A stretch of DNA of 64,000 bases. Source: Enterovirga rhinocerotis. GTDB taxonomy: Bacteria; Pseudomonadota; Alphaproteobacteria; Rhizobiales; Beijerinckiaceae. The stretch lies in assembly GCF_004363955.1 (NCBI RefSeq), contig NZ_SNZR01000013.1, forward strand, positions 496,001 to 560,000, given 5' to 3'. The notes under the pieces are model-generated. The model did no database searches and was not told the origin of the DNA. It was given only the letters and a program-made list of their open reading frames with translations. Positions 17,408 through 25,835 of the stretch are shown one piece after another (position 1 is the stretch's first letter; each line of letters starts with the position of its first letter). The translations under genes and the position numbers were made by a program.

Positions 17408-17654
17408 GTGCGATCTCCGCTTCGGATACGGTCGGATGCTCGGCGGACACGGCCTCGGCGAGCCACCTCTGCGATGGCGGATCCGGCGACGGCGTCGGCC
17501 TCTTTCGATGAGAAGAAGTCTAGAATGGCTCTATTGTTCCTGATGCGCGGCGATGCCGAAGAGCGCGGGCGCACCTGAAATCCGGAGGCTCGGTGGACAT
17601 CTCCCGCCGGGGGACGGCTTGGCGGCGGTGCGGCTTCGGCCTATGCCCTTCGCC

Positions 17655-18017
17655 ATGAGCACGCCCGCGAGCACGCCCGCCCCCACGATCAGCTTCGACG
17701 ATTTCCTCAAGGTCGACATCCGGCTCGGCCGCATCGTCTCGGCGGAGGCCTTCCCGGAGGCGCGCAAGCCGGCCTACCGGCTGATGATCGATCTCGGTCC
17801 GGAGATCGGCGTGAAGAAATCCTCGGCCCAGATCACGCGGCACTACACGCTCGAGGATCTGCCCGGCCGGCTGGTCCTCTGCGTCGTCAACTTCCCCCCG
17901 CGCCAGATCGGCCCGGTGCGGTCCGAGGTGCTGACCCTCGGCGTGCCCGACGAGGACGGCGAGGTCGTGCTCCTCAGCCCCACGCGCGACGCGCCTCTCG
18001 GCGGCCGGATGTTCTGA
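17655..18017 (+). CDS. csaA: CsaA-like tRNA-binding domain chaperone
   Basis: This 120-residue protein is a single OB-fold tRNA-binding domain of the CsaA type (FDDFLKVDIRLGRIV, then the SSAQITRHYTLEDLPGR block and VNFPPRQIG). B. subtilis CsaA has secretion-related chaperone activity and binds tRNA. ATG 17655 is used here; ATG 17643, four codons upstream and in frame, is equally possible because neither has a clear ribosome site. The MSTPASTPAPT leader is low complexity and probably disordered. The gene stands alone and diverges from paoA across 247 bases in which I see no further gene. Confidence 0.87.
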   Translation: MSTPASTPAPTISFDDFLKVDIRLGRIVSAEAFPEARKPAYRLMIDLGPEIGVKKSSAQITRHYTLEDLPGRLVLCVVNFPPRQIGPVRSEVLTLGVPDEDGEVVLLSPTRDAPLGGRMF

Positions 18018-18176
18018 TCGCCTCCCGGCCCGCGCTTCGGCGGCGCCGAGTTCGGGGGATCGCGCCGGCCCTCGCTTGCCGGCCCTCGCATCCTGACGGC
18101 AGAGGGCTCGGCCGGCCGGTCTTCCGCGCCATGCCGGGCTGCCGTAAGACTCCGAAAAAGGGAGGATGCGGCAGAG

Positions 18177-19037
18177 ATGGCGATCGATCGTGACACCCTG
18201 CTCGCCTGGGAATTCCCCGAGGTCGTCCAGAGCTTCGATCACCGCGATTCGATCCTCTATGCGCTCGGGCTCGGCATCGGGAGCGACCCGCTCGACCGCG
18301 CACAGCTTCGCTTCGTCTACGAGGACGGCCTGCGGGCGCTGCCCACGATGGGCGTGATCCTGGGCTATCCCGGATTCTGGCTGAGCGATCCGAGGACAGG
18401 AGCCGACTGGAAGCGGCTGCTCCATGGCGAACAGGATATCGAGATCGTGAAGCCGCTGCCGGCGCAAGGCAGGGTCGTCGGCCGGACCCGCGTCGTGGAC
18501 GTGATCGACAAGGGCGCCGGGAAGGGGGCGCTCGTGCTCAGCGAGCGGACGCTTCACGACAAGGACAGCGGCGATCTCTTCTGCCGCATGGCCTCGACGA
18601 CCTTCCTGCGGGGCGACGGCGGCTTCGGCGGCCCCAGCGGCCCGACCAAGGCTCCGCATCCGATCCCGGACCGGAAGCCGGACCTCGAGGTGGCGACGCC
18701 GACCCTGCCGCAGGCGGCGCTGATCTATCGGCTCTCGGGCGACTGGAACCCGCTCCATGCCGATCCGGATGTCGCGAAGGCGGGCGGGTTCGATCGGCCG
18801 ATCCTGCACGGCCTGTGCACCTTCGGCATCGCCGGCTACGCGGTGCTCACGGGTGCGGCGGATGGAGATCCCGATCGCCTCGCGAGCCTCGCCGTCCGCT
18901 TCTCGGCGCCCGTCATGCCCGGCGAGACGATCGTCACGGAGATCTGGCACGAGGATGACGGGGTTCTGGCCTTCCGCTCCCGCGTGCGGGAGCGCGGCCT
19001 CGTCGTCCTGAACAACGGCCGCGCCGCGTTGCGGTAG
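18177..19037 (+). CDS. MaoC-type enoyl-CoA hydratase 2
   Basis: This 286-residue double hot-dog protein hydrates trans-2-enoyl-CoA to (R)-3-hydroxyacyl-CoA. The N-terminal half has the non-catalytic MFE-2-like block ILYALGLGIGSDPLD with YEDGLRALPTMGVI. The C-terminal half carries the hydratase-2 motif YRLSGDWNPLHADPD followed by GGFDRPILHGL, containing the catalytic Asp and His. It starts after GGGAGGA. The gene downstream encodes a dehydrogenase resembling the first domain of eukaryotic MFE-2, so the pair looks like a split multifunctional enzyme for (R)-specific beta-oxidation. Confidence 0.9.
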   Translation: MAIDRDTLLAWEFPEVVQSFDHRDSILYALGLGIGSDPLDRAQLRFVYEDGLRALPTMGVILGYPGFWLSDPRTGADWKRLLHGEQDIEIVKPLPAQGRVVGRTRVVDVIDKGAGKGALVLSERTLHDKDSGDLFCRMASTTFLRGDGGFGGPSGPTKAPHPIPDRKPDLEVATPTLPQAALIYRLSGDWNPLHADPDVAKAGGFDRPILHGLCTFGIAGYAVLTGAADGDPDRLASLAVRFSAPVMPGETIVTEIWHEDDGVLAFRSRVRERGLVVLNNGRAALR

Positions 19038-19128
19038 CGCTTTCGGATCTGCGGGAGCGAATGAGAGACGGCCGGTGCAAATCGGTCCGGGGGCGCCGGA
19101 GGGCGCCGAAGCGAACGGGAGGACAGCC

Positions 19129-20043
19129 ATGGCAGGATGCCTGGAGGACAAGGTCGTCGTGGTCACGGGGGCGGGGCGCGGCATCGGCCGCGAGATCGCG
19201 CTGCTCGCCGCGAGGGAGGGCGCGAAGGTCGTGGTCAACGATCTCGGCGCCGATCTCGAGGGCGAGGGCAAGGACGAGGGGCCGGCCTTCGACGTCGTGC
19301 GCGAGATCGAGGCGGCCGGCGGCGAGGCCATCGCCAACACCGCCAGCGTCGCCGAGCCGGGCCCGGCGGAGGGCATCGTCAAGGCGGCGGTCGACAAATG
19401 GGGCCGCGTCGACAGCGTCATCAACAACGCCGGCATCCTGCGCGACCGCATCTTCCACAAGATGAGCGTCCACGACTTCGAGACCGTGATCAAGGTCCAC
19501 CTGCTCGGCAGCTTCTATACCTCGCGCGCTGCGGCGCAGTTCTTCCGCGAGCAGGGCTCGGGCACCTTCGTGCACTTCACCTCGACGTCGGGCCTCGTCG
19601 GCAATTTCGGCCAGTCGAACTACGCCGCGGCGAAGCTCGGCATCGTCGGGCTGTCGAAATCCATCGCGCTCGACATGGCCCGGTTCGGCGTTCGCTCGAA
19701 CTGCGTTTCGCCCTTCGCCTGGAGCCGGCTGATCGGCTCGATCCCGGCCGAGACCGAGGCCGAGCGCGCCCGCGTCGAGCGCATCAAGGCGATGGGGCCG
19801 GAGAAGATCGCCCCGCTCGCCGTGTTTCTCGCCTCGGACATCTCGGAGGACGTGACCGGTCAGATCTTCGCCTGCCGCATGAACGAGGTCTTCCTCATGG
19901 GCCAGTCGCGGCCGCTGCGGGGCATGCAGCGCGGCGAGGGCTGGACGCCGCAGACGCTCGCCTCCCATATGCTGCCGGCGATGAAGCCGTCATTCTATCC
20001 GCTCGACCGCTCGGGCGACATCTTCTCTTGGGACCCGGTCTGA
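19129..20043 (+). CDS. SDR dehydrogenase resembling the MFE-2 dehydrogenase domain
   Basis: This 304-residue short-chain dehydrogenase probably oxidises (R)-3-hydroxyacyl-CoA. The NAD site is VTGAGRGIGRE with VVVNDLG after beta-2. Downstream motifs are NNAGILRDR, the catalytic Ser in FTSTSGLVGNFGQSNYAAAKLG, and the Tyr-x3-Lys within it. The NDLGADLEGEGKDEGPA and NNAGILRDR blocks are characteristic of the peroxisomal MFE-2/HSD17B4 dehydrogenase. The C-terminal tail after residue 250 is longer than in simple SDRs. The start follows GGGAGGA at six bases, 91 bases after the hydratase, in the same direction. Confidence 0.88.
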   Translation: MAGCLEDKVVVVTGAGRGIGREIALLAAREGAKVVVNDLGADLEGEGKDEGPAFDVVREIEAAGGEAIANTASVAEPGPAEGIVKAAVDKWGRVDSVINNAGILRDRIFHKMSVHDFETVIKVHLLGSFYTSRAAAQFFREQGSGTFVHFTSTSGLVGNFGQSNYAAAKLGIVGLSKSIALDMARFGVRSNCVSPFAWSRLIGSIPAETEAERARVERIKAMGPEKIAPLAVFLASDISEDVTGQIFACRMNEVFLMGQSRPLRGMQRGEGWTPQTLASHMLPAMKPSFYPLDRSGDIFSWDPV

Positions 20044-20071
20044 TTCTCCCGGGACCCGATCTCAGCGGCTC

Positions 20072-21001
20072 TCATCCGCCGCTGAGCCTCCGCCGCGCGA
20101 GGGCGAACAGCCGGCCGTCGATGGCCGCGAGCCCGAGCGCGATGAGGGCCATGCCGGCCGCGTGCTTCGCCTCGAGCCGCTCGCCGAGGAGGAGCGCGCC
20201 GAGGAGCACGGCGCTGACCGGGATGAGGAAGGTCACGAGCATGAGGTTCGTCGCGCCCGCGCTCGCGAGGATGCGGAAGAACAGGATGTAGGCGAAGGCC
20301 GTCGAGGCGAGCGCGAGGGCGAGCACCGCAGCGAGCACGCCGGCGCTCGGCAGCGGGGTCGTCCAGGGCGGGTCGACCACGAAGAGGACCGGCAGCAAGA
20401 GCGCGGTCGAGGCGGTGAGCTGGCCTGCTGCGGCGACGATCGGCGGCTGGCCGAGCGCCTTGAAGCGCCGCCCGAACACCCCCGAGAAGGCATAGGAGAG
20501 TCCGCAGCCGAGCACGGCGAGCTGCGGCAGGAGCGCCGAATCCGCCGAGAACGCGTCGGGCCCGATCATGAGCGCGACGCCGGCGAAGCCGACCACGACG
20601 CCGACGAGCTTGGGGGCGGTCGCCTTCTCGTCCTCGGTGAGAGCGTGCGTGACGAGCACCGCGAAGAGCGGCGTCGTCGCGTTGAGGATGGCGGCGAGGC
20701 CGCTCGTGATCTGGGTCTGCGCCCAGGCGCTGAGGTTGAACGGGACGACGTTGTTCAACAGGCCCATGCCGAAACAGACGAGCCAGAACCGGTTCGTCAC
20801 GGGCATGGCGATGCCCATGACCCGCAGGAGCGCCAGAAGCGCGACCGCCGCGATGCCGACGCGGAGCGTGACGATGGTCAGAGGCGGCAATTCCCGGACG
20901 GCGATCCCCGTGAACAGGAACGAGCCGCCCCAGAGGACCGACAGGGTGACGAGCAGGAGCCAGTCCGCCGGCCCCATCGGACCCGTTCTCCGCCCGTCCA
21001 T
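20072..21001 (-). CDS. EamA/DMT-family exporter
   Basis: This 309-residue inner-membrane protein has two EamA repeats and about ten transmembrane helices. The N-terminal repeat begins LLLVTLSVLWGGSFLFTGIA; the second contains LSYAFSGVFGRRFK and ends with the usual LLGERLEAKHAAGMALIALGL block. Members export amino acids, metabolites or drugs; the substrate cannot be read from sequence. It is convergent with the SDR gene. A small CAGCGGC/GCCGCTG hairpin (20062-20083) covers its stop codon. ATG 20977 is a possible shorter start. Confidence 0.88.
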   Translation of the reverse strand: MDGRRTGPMGPADWLLLVTLSVLWGGSFLFTGIAVRELPPLTIVTLRVGIAAVALLALLRVMGIAMPVTNRFWLVCFGMGLLNNVVPFNLSAWAQTQITSGLAAILNATTPLFAVLVTHALTEDEKATAPKLVGVVVGFAGVALMIGPDAFSADSALLPQLAVLGCGLSYAFSGVFGRRFKALGQPPIVAAAGQLTASTALLLPVLFVVDPPWTTPLPSAGVLAAVLALALASTAFAYILFFRILASAGATNLMLVTFLIPVSAVLLGALLLGERLEAKHAAGMALIALGLAAIDGRLFALARRRLSGG

Positions 21002-21182
21002 CCCGTGCTCCGCTGCGGCCTCACGCTTGGACTAGCCGAATTCCGGGGGTGAGCGCAGTCCGATTCGTGCGGCCGTCCGGGCTCAGGCGCGGGGCTCCGC
21101 CGCGGCCCATGCGCAGAATGCGGTTGCGCTCCCGTCACGGAGCGCGGCAATGTTGCGCCATAAGACAAGAGGAGGAGACGTC

Positions 21183-22163
21183 ATGCATCCACAATCCCTC
21201 ATCATGCCTCGCCGGCGGTTCCTGGCGGGAGCGGGTGCCGGTCTGGCGCTCGCCGCATCGGGCGCTCCGGCCCTCGCCCGTGCGCCGATGGCGACGGCCC
21301 AGGCCCCCTATTTCTACCGCTTCAAGTTCGGCGACTGGCAGGGCACCGTCGTCTCGGACGGCACGCTCCCGCTCGGCGACCCGAAGACCAACTTCACCGG
21401 CCTGACGCCGGCGGAGATGGAGAAGCAGCTCACCGACAACTTCCTGCCGCTGAATAACGCCGTTCTCGAGCAGAACATCCTGATCATGAACACCGGCGAC
21501 AGGATGGTCCTGTTCGATACCGGGATGGGGTCGCTCAAGCTGTTCGGCCCGACGACCGGCAAGATGATGAGCACCATCAAGCAGGCCGGCATCGATCCGA
21601 AGGACATCGATGCGGTGGTGATGAGCCATGCGCATATCGACCATTGCGGCGGCAATATCGGTGACGACGGCAAGCCGAACTTCCCGAATGCCCAGTACTT
21701 CATCAGCCAGGCCGATTACGACTTCTGGACGGGCGACCCGAAGGGGCCGGACGGGCTGAAGGTGTTCTTCGAGACGGCGCGCAAGAATCTCGTTCCCGTG
21801 CGCGACAAGCTGACCTTCATCAAGGACGATCAGCAGTTCCTGCCCGGCATCACGGCGCTCTCGGCGCCCGGCCACACCATGGGCCACATGATCTTCGTGA
21901 TGGAGAGTGCCGGAAAGCAGCTCTCGTATATCGGCGACCTGACGCACCACCCCGTGCTGCTGATGGAAAAGCCGCTGACGGAATTCGCCTACGACCACGA
22001 TCCGAAGCTGTCGGCCCAGAGCCGCGTGAAGATGCTGACGATGCTCGCCGACAAGCGCATCCCCATCCTCGCCTACCACTTCGCCTGGCCGGGCATCGGC
22101 CATGTCGCCAAGCAGGGCGAGGGCTTCCGCTACTTCCCCGAAGGGATGAAGATGGAGCTGTGA
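21183..22163 (+). CDS. Exported metallo-beta-lactamase-fold hydrolase
   Basis: This 326-residue protein has a twin-arginine-like signal (PRRRFLAGAG) ending near ALARA at about residue 35, so it probably acts in the periplasm. The metal motif SHAHIDHCGG, then GHTMGHM and GDLTHHP, define a binuclear MBL fold with overall likeness to quorum-quenching lactonases and other AttM/AiiA relatives. A very strong GAGGAGGAG site precedes ATG 21183. The substrate is unknown. It has no operon partner and is followed by a palindromic repeat. Confidence 0.88.
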   Translation: MHPQSLIMPRRRFLAGAGAGLALAASGAPALARAPMATAQAPYFYRFKFGDWQGTVVSDGTLPLGDPKTNFTGLTPAEMEKQLTDNFLPLNNAVLEQNILIMNTGDRMVLFDTGMGSLKLFGPTTGKMMSTIKQAGIDPKDIDAVVMSHAHIDHCGGNIGDDGKPNFPNAQYFISQADYDFWTGDPKGPDGLKVFFETARKNLVPVRDKLTFIKDDQQFLPGITALSAPGHTMGHMIFVMESAGKQLSYIGDLTHHPVLLMEKPLTEFAYDHDPKLSAQSRVKMLTMLADKRIPILAYHFAWPGIGHVAKQGEGFRYFPEGMKMEL

Positions 22164-22180
22164 GGCGGAGTTGGCTCTGA

Positions 22181-22331
22181 CCTCTCTCCTTGCGGGAGAG
22201 GTCGAGCGACGCCGCAGGCGTCGGCCGGGTGAGGGGTAGGCCACCTCGGTCGGCGTGTCCGGCGCCCCCTCATCCGGTTGCGCTGACGCGCAACTCGGCT
22301 TCTCCCGCAAGGGGAGAAGCCGAGTTGCGGC
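22181..22331 (+). repeat. Dispersed palindromic repeat, copy 1
   Basis: The segment contains CTCTCCTTGCGGGAGAGG, GTCGAGCGACGCCGCAGG, CCGGGTGAGGGG, then CCCCTCATCCGGTTGCG, GACGCGCAACTC and a terminal GCTTCTCCCGCAAGGGGAGAAGC hairpin. The same modules occur inverted at 61219-61337. It is noncoding, fills most of the gap after the MBL gene, and may serve as a bidirectional terminator. Confidence 0.75.
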
Positions 22332-22338
22332 GTCGGCA

Positions 22339-23235
22339 CTACTTCTTCAGCCGCGGCTTCTCGATGCCGGCCATGTCGCAGAGGACGTCGACGAGGCTGG
22401 AGAAATCCTTGCCCCCGCGTCCCTGGGCGCGCGCGAAGCTGAGTGCCTCGCGTGCGGCCGCGCCCATCTGGAGCGGCACGCGCTGGGCATTCGCCGCCTC
22501 CAGGATCAGCGTCAGATCCTTGTGCGCGAGGTCGATGGCGAAGCCGGGCTCGGTATCGCCCATCAGGACCTTGGTCTGAAGGTTCAGCTTGAGCTGGCCG
22601 TTCGTGGCCGTCGTGCCGTGCAGGACCTCCAGCGTCTTTTCGAGGTCGAGGCCGAAGCGCTGGGCGAGGGCCAGAGCCTCGCCGTTGAGCTGGGCGAGGC
22701 AGACGGCGAGGAAGTTGTTGACGAGCTTGGTCCGCGTGCCGGTCCCGACCGGGCCGCAATGATGGATCGTCGTGCCCATCGCCTCCAGCATCGGCTTCAC
22801 GCGGGCGAAATCGGCCTCGGACCCGCCCACCATGAACAGGCTCTGCCCGGCATCGGCGTGGCTGGCGAGGCGTCCGATCGGCGCGTCGACGAAGCCGAGC
22901 CCGGCCGCCTTCGCCGCCGCAGCCATGGCGTCGGTGGTCTCGGGCGAGATCGTGCTCATGTCCATCACGAGGCCGCCGCTCTTGAGGTTCGGGACGACGG
23001 CGCCGCCGACGACACCGCTCACGATGGCGGAATTCGGCAGGCAGGTGATGACGACGTCGGAGGCCTTCGCCACCTCCGCCGCGTCGGCGGCCCCGCGGGC
23101 CTGATGCTTCTCGAGTTCGTCGACCGCGGCCCGGTTGACGTCGTGCACGACGAGCCGGAAGCCCTTGCGGGTCATGTTGATGGCCATGGACTTGCCCATC
23201 CGGCCGAGCCCGATGAAGCCGACGACGTCGCTCAT
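22339..23235 (-). CDS. Beta-hydroxyacid dehydrogenase family, YihU-like reductase
   Basis: This 298-residue cytosolic enzyme has the Rossmann motif GFIGLGRMG, a substrate motif DAPIGRLASHADAG, and the catalytic Lys in TKLVNN. The GxGR variant of the substrate motif, together with the later blocks FAIDLAHKDLTL and GRGGKDFSSL, resembles sulfolactaldehyde reductase YihU more than 3-hydroxyisobutyrate dehydrogenase, whose motif is DAPVSGG. Other sulfoquinovose genes are not seen here, so succinic-semialdehyde or tartronate-semialdehyde reduction remains possible. The 305 bases upstream (23236-23540) show no gene. Confidence 0.82.
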   Translation of the reverse strand: MSDVVGFIGLGRMGKSMAINMTRKGFRLVVHDVNRAAVDELEKHQARGAADAAEVAKASDVVITCLPNSAIVSGVVGGAVVPNLKSGGLVMDMSTISPETTDAMAAAAKAAGLGFVDAPIGRLASHADAGQSLFMVGGSEADFARVKPMLEAMGTTIHHCGPVGTGTRTKLVNNFLAVCLAQLNGEALALAQRFGLDLEKTLEVLHGTTATNGQLKLNLQTKVLMGDTEPGFAIDLAHKDLTLILEAANAQRVPLQMGAAAREALSFARAQGRGGKDFSSLVDVLCDMAGIEKPRLKK

Positions 23236-23540
23236 GCTGATCCTCCCGCGGGCGGCTTCGAGCCGCGCCGTGGGGCGTGTTTAAGGCCGTTTCCTCGTCG
23301 GCGGAAACACCGCGTGCCGGTCGGAGGAAACGGATCGCGGCGCCGCGGTCCGGCTCCGCCCGATGGGCTTCTCGCCATGGCGCCGATCGGTGCGACCGCG
23401 CACCTGCGCGATGCTTCTCTTGTGGGGGCGTGCGGGAGCGAGTGTTCCTTCTGACGCCGCGCTCAGGAAACAAAACTCGTCTCCAAGGCATGTCTAGGCG
23501 GACCCGGGCGATGCTGCCGCCGCGACCACAGGAGCCTGAC
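23236..23540. other. Intergenic region upstream of egtB
   Basis: This 305-base divergent spacer separates the YihU-like gene from egtB. I see no tRNA, riboswitch fold or FNR-type site. Its last part carries the AGGAG ribosome site of egtB at 23530-23534. Promoters for both flanking genes must lie here but I cannot point to convincing hexamers. Confidence 0.5.
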
Positions 23541-24782
23541 ATGCTGATCGACCAGAACGGCGAAGCGCCGGCCGGCGCCGGCGTCGCCTCGGCTCGCGTT
23601 GAAGCGCGGGATGTGGACTGGCTCTCGCGCTATCGCGAGGTCCGCGGCGAGACCGAGCGGCGGGCGAGCTTCCTCTCGCCGGAGGACCAGCAGGTCCAGT
23701 CGATGCCGGATGCGAGCCCGACGAAATGGCACCGGGCGCATGTGAGCTGGTTCTTCGAGCAGTTCCTGCTCGGCCCGCGCGTGCCGTCCTACCGGACCTA
23801 TGACGAGCGCTTCGCCTTCCTGTTCAACTCCTATTACGTCGCGGCAGGCCCCCGCCATGCGCGCTTCGCGCGGGGCCTGGTGACGCGTCCGAACGCGGAC
23901 GAGGTGACGCGCTATCGCGCCCATGTCGACGCTGCCGTCGACGCGCTGCTGCGGGGGCAATCCGACGATCCCGAGGTCGCCGCGATCATGGAGATCGGCC
24001 TCAACCACGAGCAGCAGCATCAGGAGCTGATGCTGACCGATATCCTCCACGCCTTTGCGCAGAACCCGACGCTGCCGGCCTACGATCCGTCCTGGCGGCC
24101 GCCGGCCTTCGCGCGAGGCAGCGGCTGGGCCGATCTCGACAAGGGCATCCGCCGCATCGGCCATGACGGGGACGGCTTCTCCTTCGACAACGAGGGGCTG
24201 GCCCATGACGCGTTGATCCTGGAGACGAGGATCGCCAAGGCGCTCGTGACCAACCGCGAGTGGCAGGGCTTCATGGAGGATCGCGGCTACGAGCGCGCCG
24301 AACTCTGGCTCGTCGACGGGTTCGCGACGGCGCAGAAGGAGGGCTGGGAGGCGCCGGGCTACTGGCGCCGCGTCGACGGCCGCTGGATGGTCATGACGCT
24401 CGGGGGCCTGAAAGCCGTCGATCCCGACGCTCCCGTCTGCCACGTCTCCCATTACGAGGCCGACGCCTTCGCGCGCTGGTCGGGCAAGGTGCTGCCGAGC
24501 GAGTTCGAATGGGAGGTGGCGGCGCGGGCCGGCGATCTCGACGACGCCTTCGGCACCGTCTGGCAATGGACCCGCAGCCCCTACGTCGCCTATCCCGGCT
24601 ACCGGCCGCTCGAGGGCACGCTCGGCGAGTACAACGGCAAGTTCATGGCCAACCAGATGGTGCTGCGCGGCTCCTCGCTCGCGACGCCGGACGGCCATAG
24701 CCGCCTGACCTACCGCAACTTCTTCTATCCGCAGCAGCGCTGGCAGTTCACGGGCCTGCGTCTCGCCGACGATCGGAGCTGA
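23541..24782 (+). CDS. egtB: EgtB, ergothioneine sulfoxide synthase
   Basis: This 413-residue non-haem iron enzyme joins hercynine to a thiol (gamma-glutamylcysteine or cysteine) with O2. An N-terminal DinB-like domain holds an iron ligand in KWHRAHVSWFFEQ and the HEQQHQE motif (H-x3-H-x-E) near residue 155. The C-terminal FGE/sulfatase-modifying domain contains NREWQGFM, LPSEFEWEVAAR, WQWTRSPY and the final WQFTGLRLA. ATG 23541 follows AGGAG by six bases. The stop is two bases from egtD. No egtA, egtC or egtE is adjacent, so the thiol donor and the C-S lyase are not settled. Confidence 0.95.
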   Translation: MLIDQNGEAPAGAGVASARVEARDVDWLSRYREVRGETERRASFLSPEDQQVQSMPDASPTKWHRAHVSWFFEQFLLGPRVPSYRTYDERFAFLFNSYYVAAGPRHARFARGLVTRPNADEVTRYRAHVDAAVDALLRGQSDDPEVAAIMEIGLNHEQQHQELMLTDILHAFAQNPTLPAYDPSWRPPAFARGSGWADLDKGIRRIGHDGDGFSFDNEGLAHDALILETRIAKALVTNREWQGFMEDRGYERAELWLVDGFATAQKEGWEAPGYWRRVDGRWMVMTLGGLKAVDPDAPVCHVSHYEADAFARWSGKVLPSEFEWEVAARAGDLDDAFGTVWQWTRSPYVAYPGYRPLEGTLGEYNGKFMANQMVLRGSSLATPDGHSRLTYRNFFYPQQRWQFTGLRLADDRS

Positions 24783-24784
24783 CC

Positions 24785-25753
24785 ATGCAGGCCTTGACGG
24801 ACGGCTATCTCGCCGGCGCGCCGCGCATCCGCGACCGCGCCTTCCTCCACGACGTCCTGGACGGGCTGTCGCGCCCGCAGAAGACGCTGCCGGCCAAATA
24901 CTTCTACGACCTCGAAGGATCGCGCCTGTTCGAGGAGATCACCCGCCTGCCGGAATATTACCCGACGCGGACGGAACTCGCGATCCTGCGGGACGAGGCG
25001 GCCGCGATCGGCCGCCTGTCGAAGCCCGGCCTCGCCGTGGTCGAGTTCGGCTCGGGCTCGACGGAGAAGATCCGCACCCTGCTGCGCGCGCTCCCGGACG
25101 TCGCGCTCTACGTGCCGATCGACGTCTCGGGCGAATATCTGGGCGGCGAGGCGGCGCAGCTTCGCGCCGACCTGCCGGACATCGAGGTCGTGCCCGTCAT
25201 CGGCGACTTCACGGCCGAGCTGGCCCTGCCGCCCGAGGCCCGCGGCCGCCCGCTCCTCGGCTTCTTCCCCGGCTCGACGATCGGCAATTTCGAGCCGGAG
25301 GCAGCCGAGGGGCTGCTCGCGCGGTTCCGCGCGCTGCTCGGGAGCGGTTCGGGGCTGATCGTCGGGGTCGATCTCGTCAAGCCGGACGCGATCCTGAACG
25401 CGGCCTATGACGATGCGGCCGGGGTGACGGCCCGGTTCAACCTCAACCTTCTCGCCCGCATCGCCCGCGAACTCGGCGTGGATCTCGATCCCGGCGCCTT
25501 CGCGCACCGCGCCCTCTTCAACCGCGCGCGGAGCCGGGTCGAGATGCACCTCGTCAGCCGGCATGCGCAGGAGATCCGCGTCGGCGGCCGGACGATCCGC
25601 TTCGCCGAGGCAGAGACGATCCACACCGAGAACAGCTACAAATATCGCCCCGCGGATTTCGAGGCGCTGGCCGCCCGGGCCGGATGGCGCCGCGAGGCGG
25701 TCCTGACCGATCCGGAGAGCCTCTTCGCGGTCTTCGTCCTGCGAGCCGAGTAA
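24785..25753 (+). CDS. egtD: EgtD, histidine N-alpha-methyltransferase
   Basis: This 322-residue SAM-dependent enzyme trimethylates histidine to hercynine, the first ergothioneine step. Motifs visible are KYFYDLEGSRLFEEI, the SAM-binding VVEFGSGSTEKIRTLL, YVPIDVSGEYL, FFPGSTIGNFEP and the substrate segment IHTENSYKY. The length is that of known EgtD proteins. It begins two bases after the egtB stop, so the pair is an operon. Ergothioneine is a redox buffer, fitting an organism that moves between aerobic and nitrate-respiring life. Confidence 0.96.
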   Translation: MQALTDGYLAGAPRIRDRAFLHDVLDGLSRPQKTLPAKYFYDLEGSRLFEEITRLPEYYPTRTELAILRDEAAAIGRLSKPGLAVVEFGSGSTEKIRTLLRALPDVALYVPIDVSGEYLGGEAAQLRADLPDIEVVPVIGDFTAELALPPEARGRPLLGFFPGSTIGNFEPEAAEGLLARFRALLGSGSGLIVGVDLVKPDAILNAAYDDAAGVTARFNLNLLARIARELGVDLDPGAFAHRALFNRARSRVEMHLVSRHAQEIRVGGRTIRFAEAETIHTENSYKYRPADFEALAARAGWRREAVLTDPESLFAVFVLRAE

Positions 25754-25835
25754 GCCGGCGGGCGACAGCGGCATGCCGCCGTCCCGCCGCAGGGGGTTGC
25801 ATCCCTGGGCCGGCTGACGGCATGACGTCCTCATC

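Noticed and set aside
22181-22331. Reading the palindromic modules as a CRISPR-like array
   Set aside because: The units are not regularly spaced direct repeats with unique spacers and no cas gene is near.
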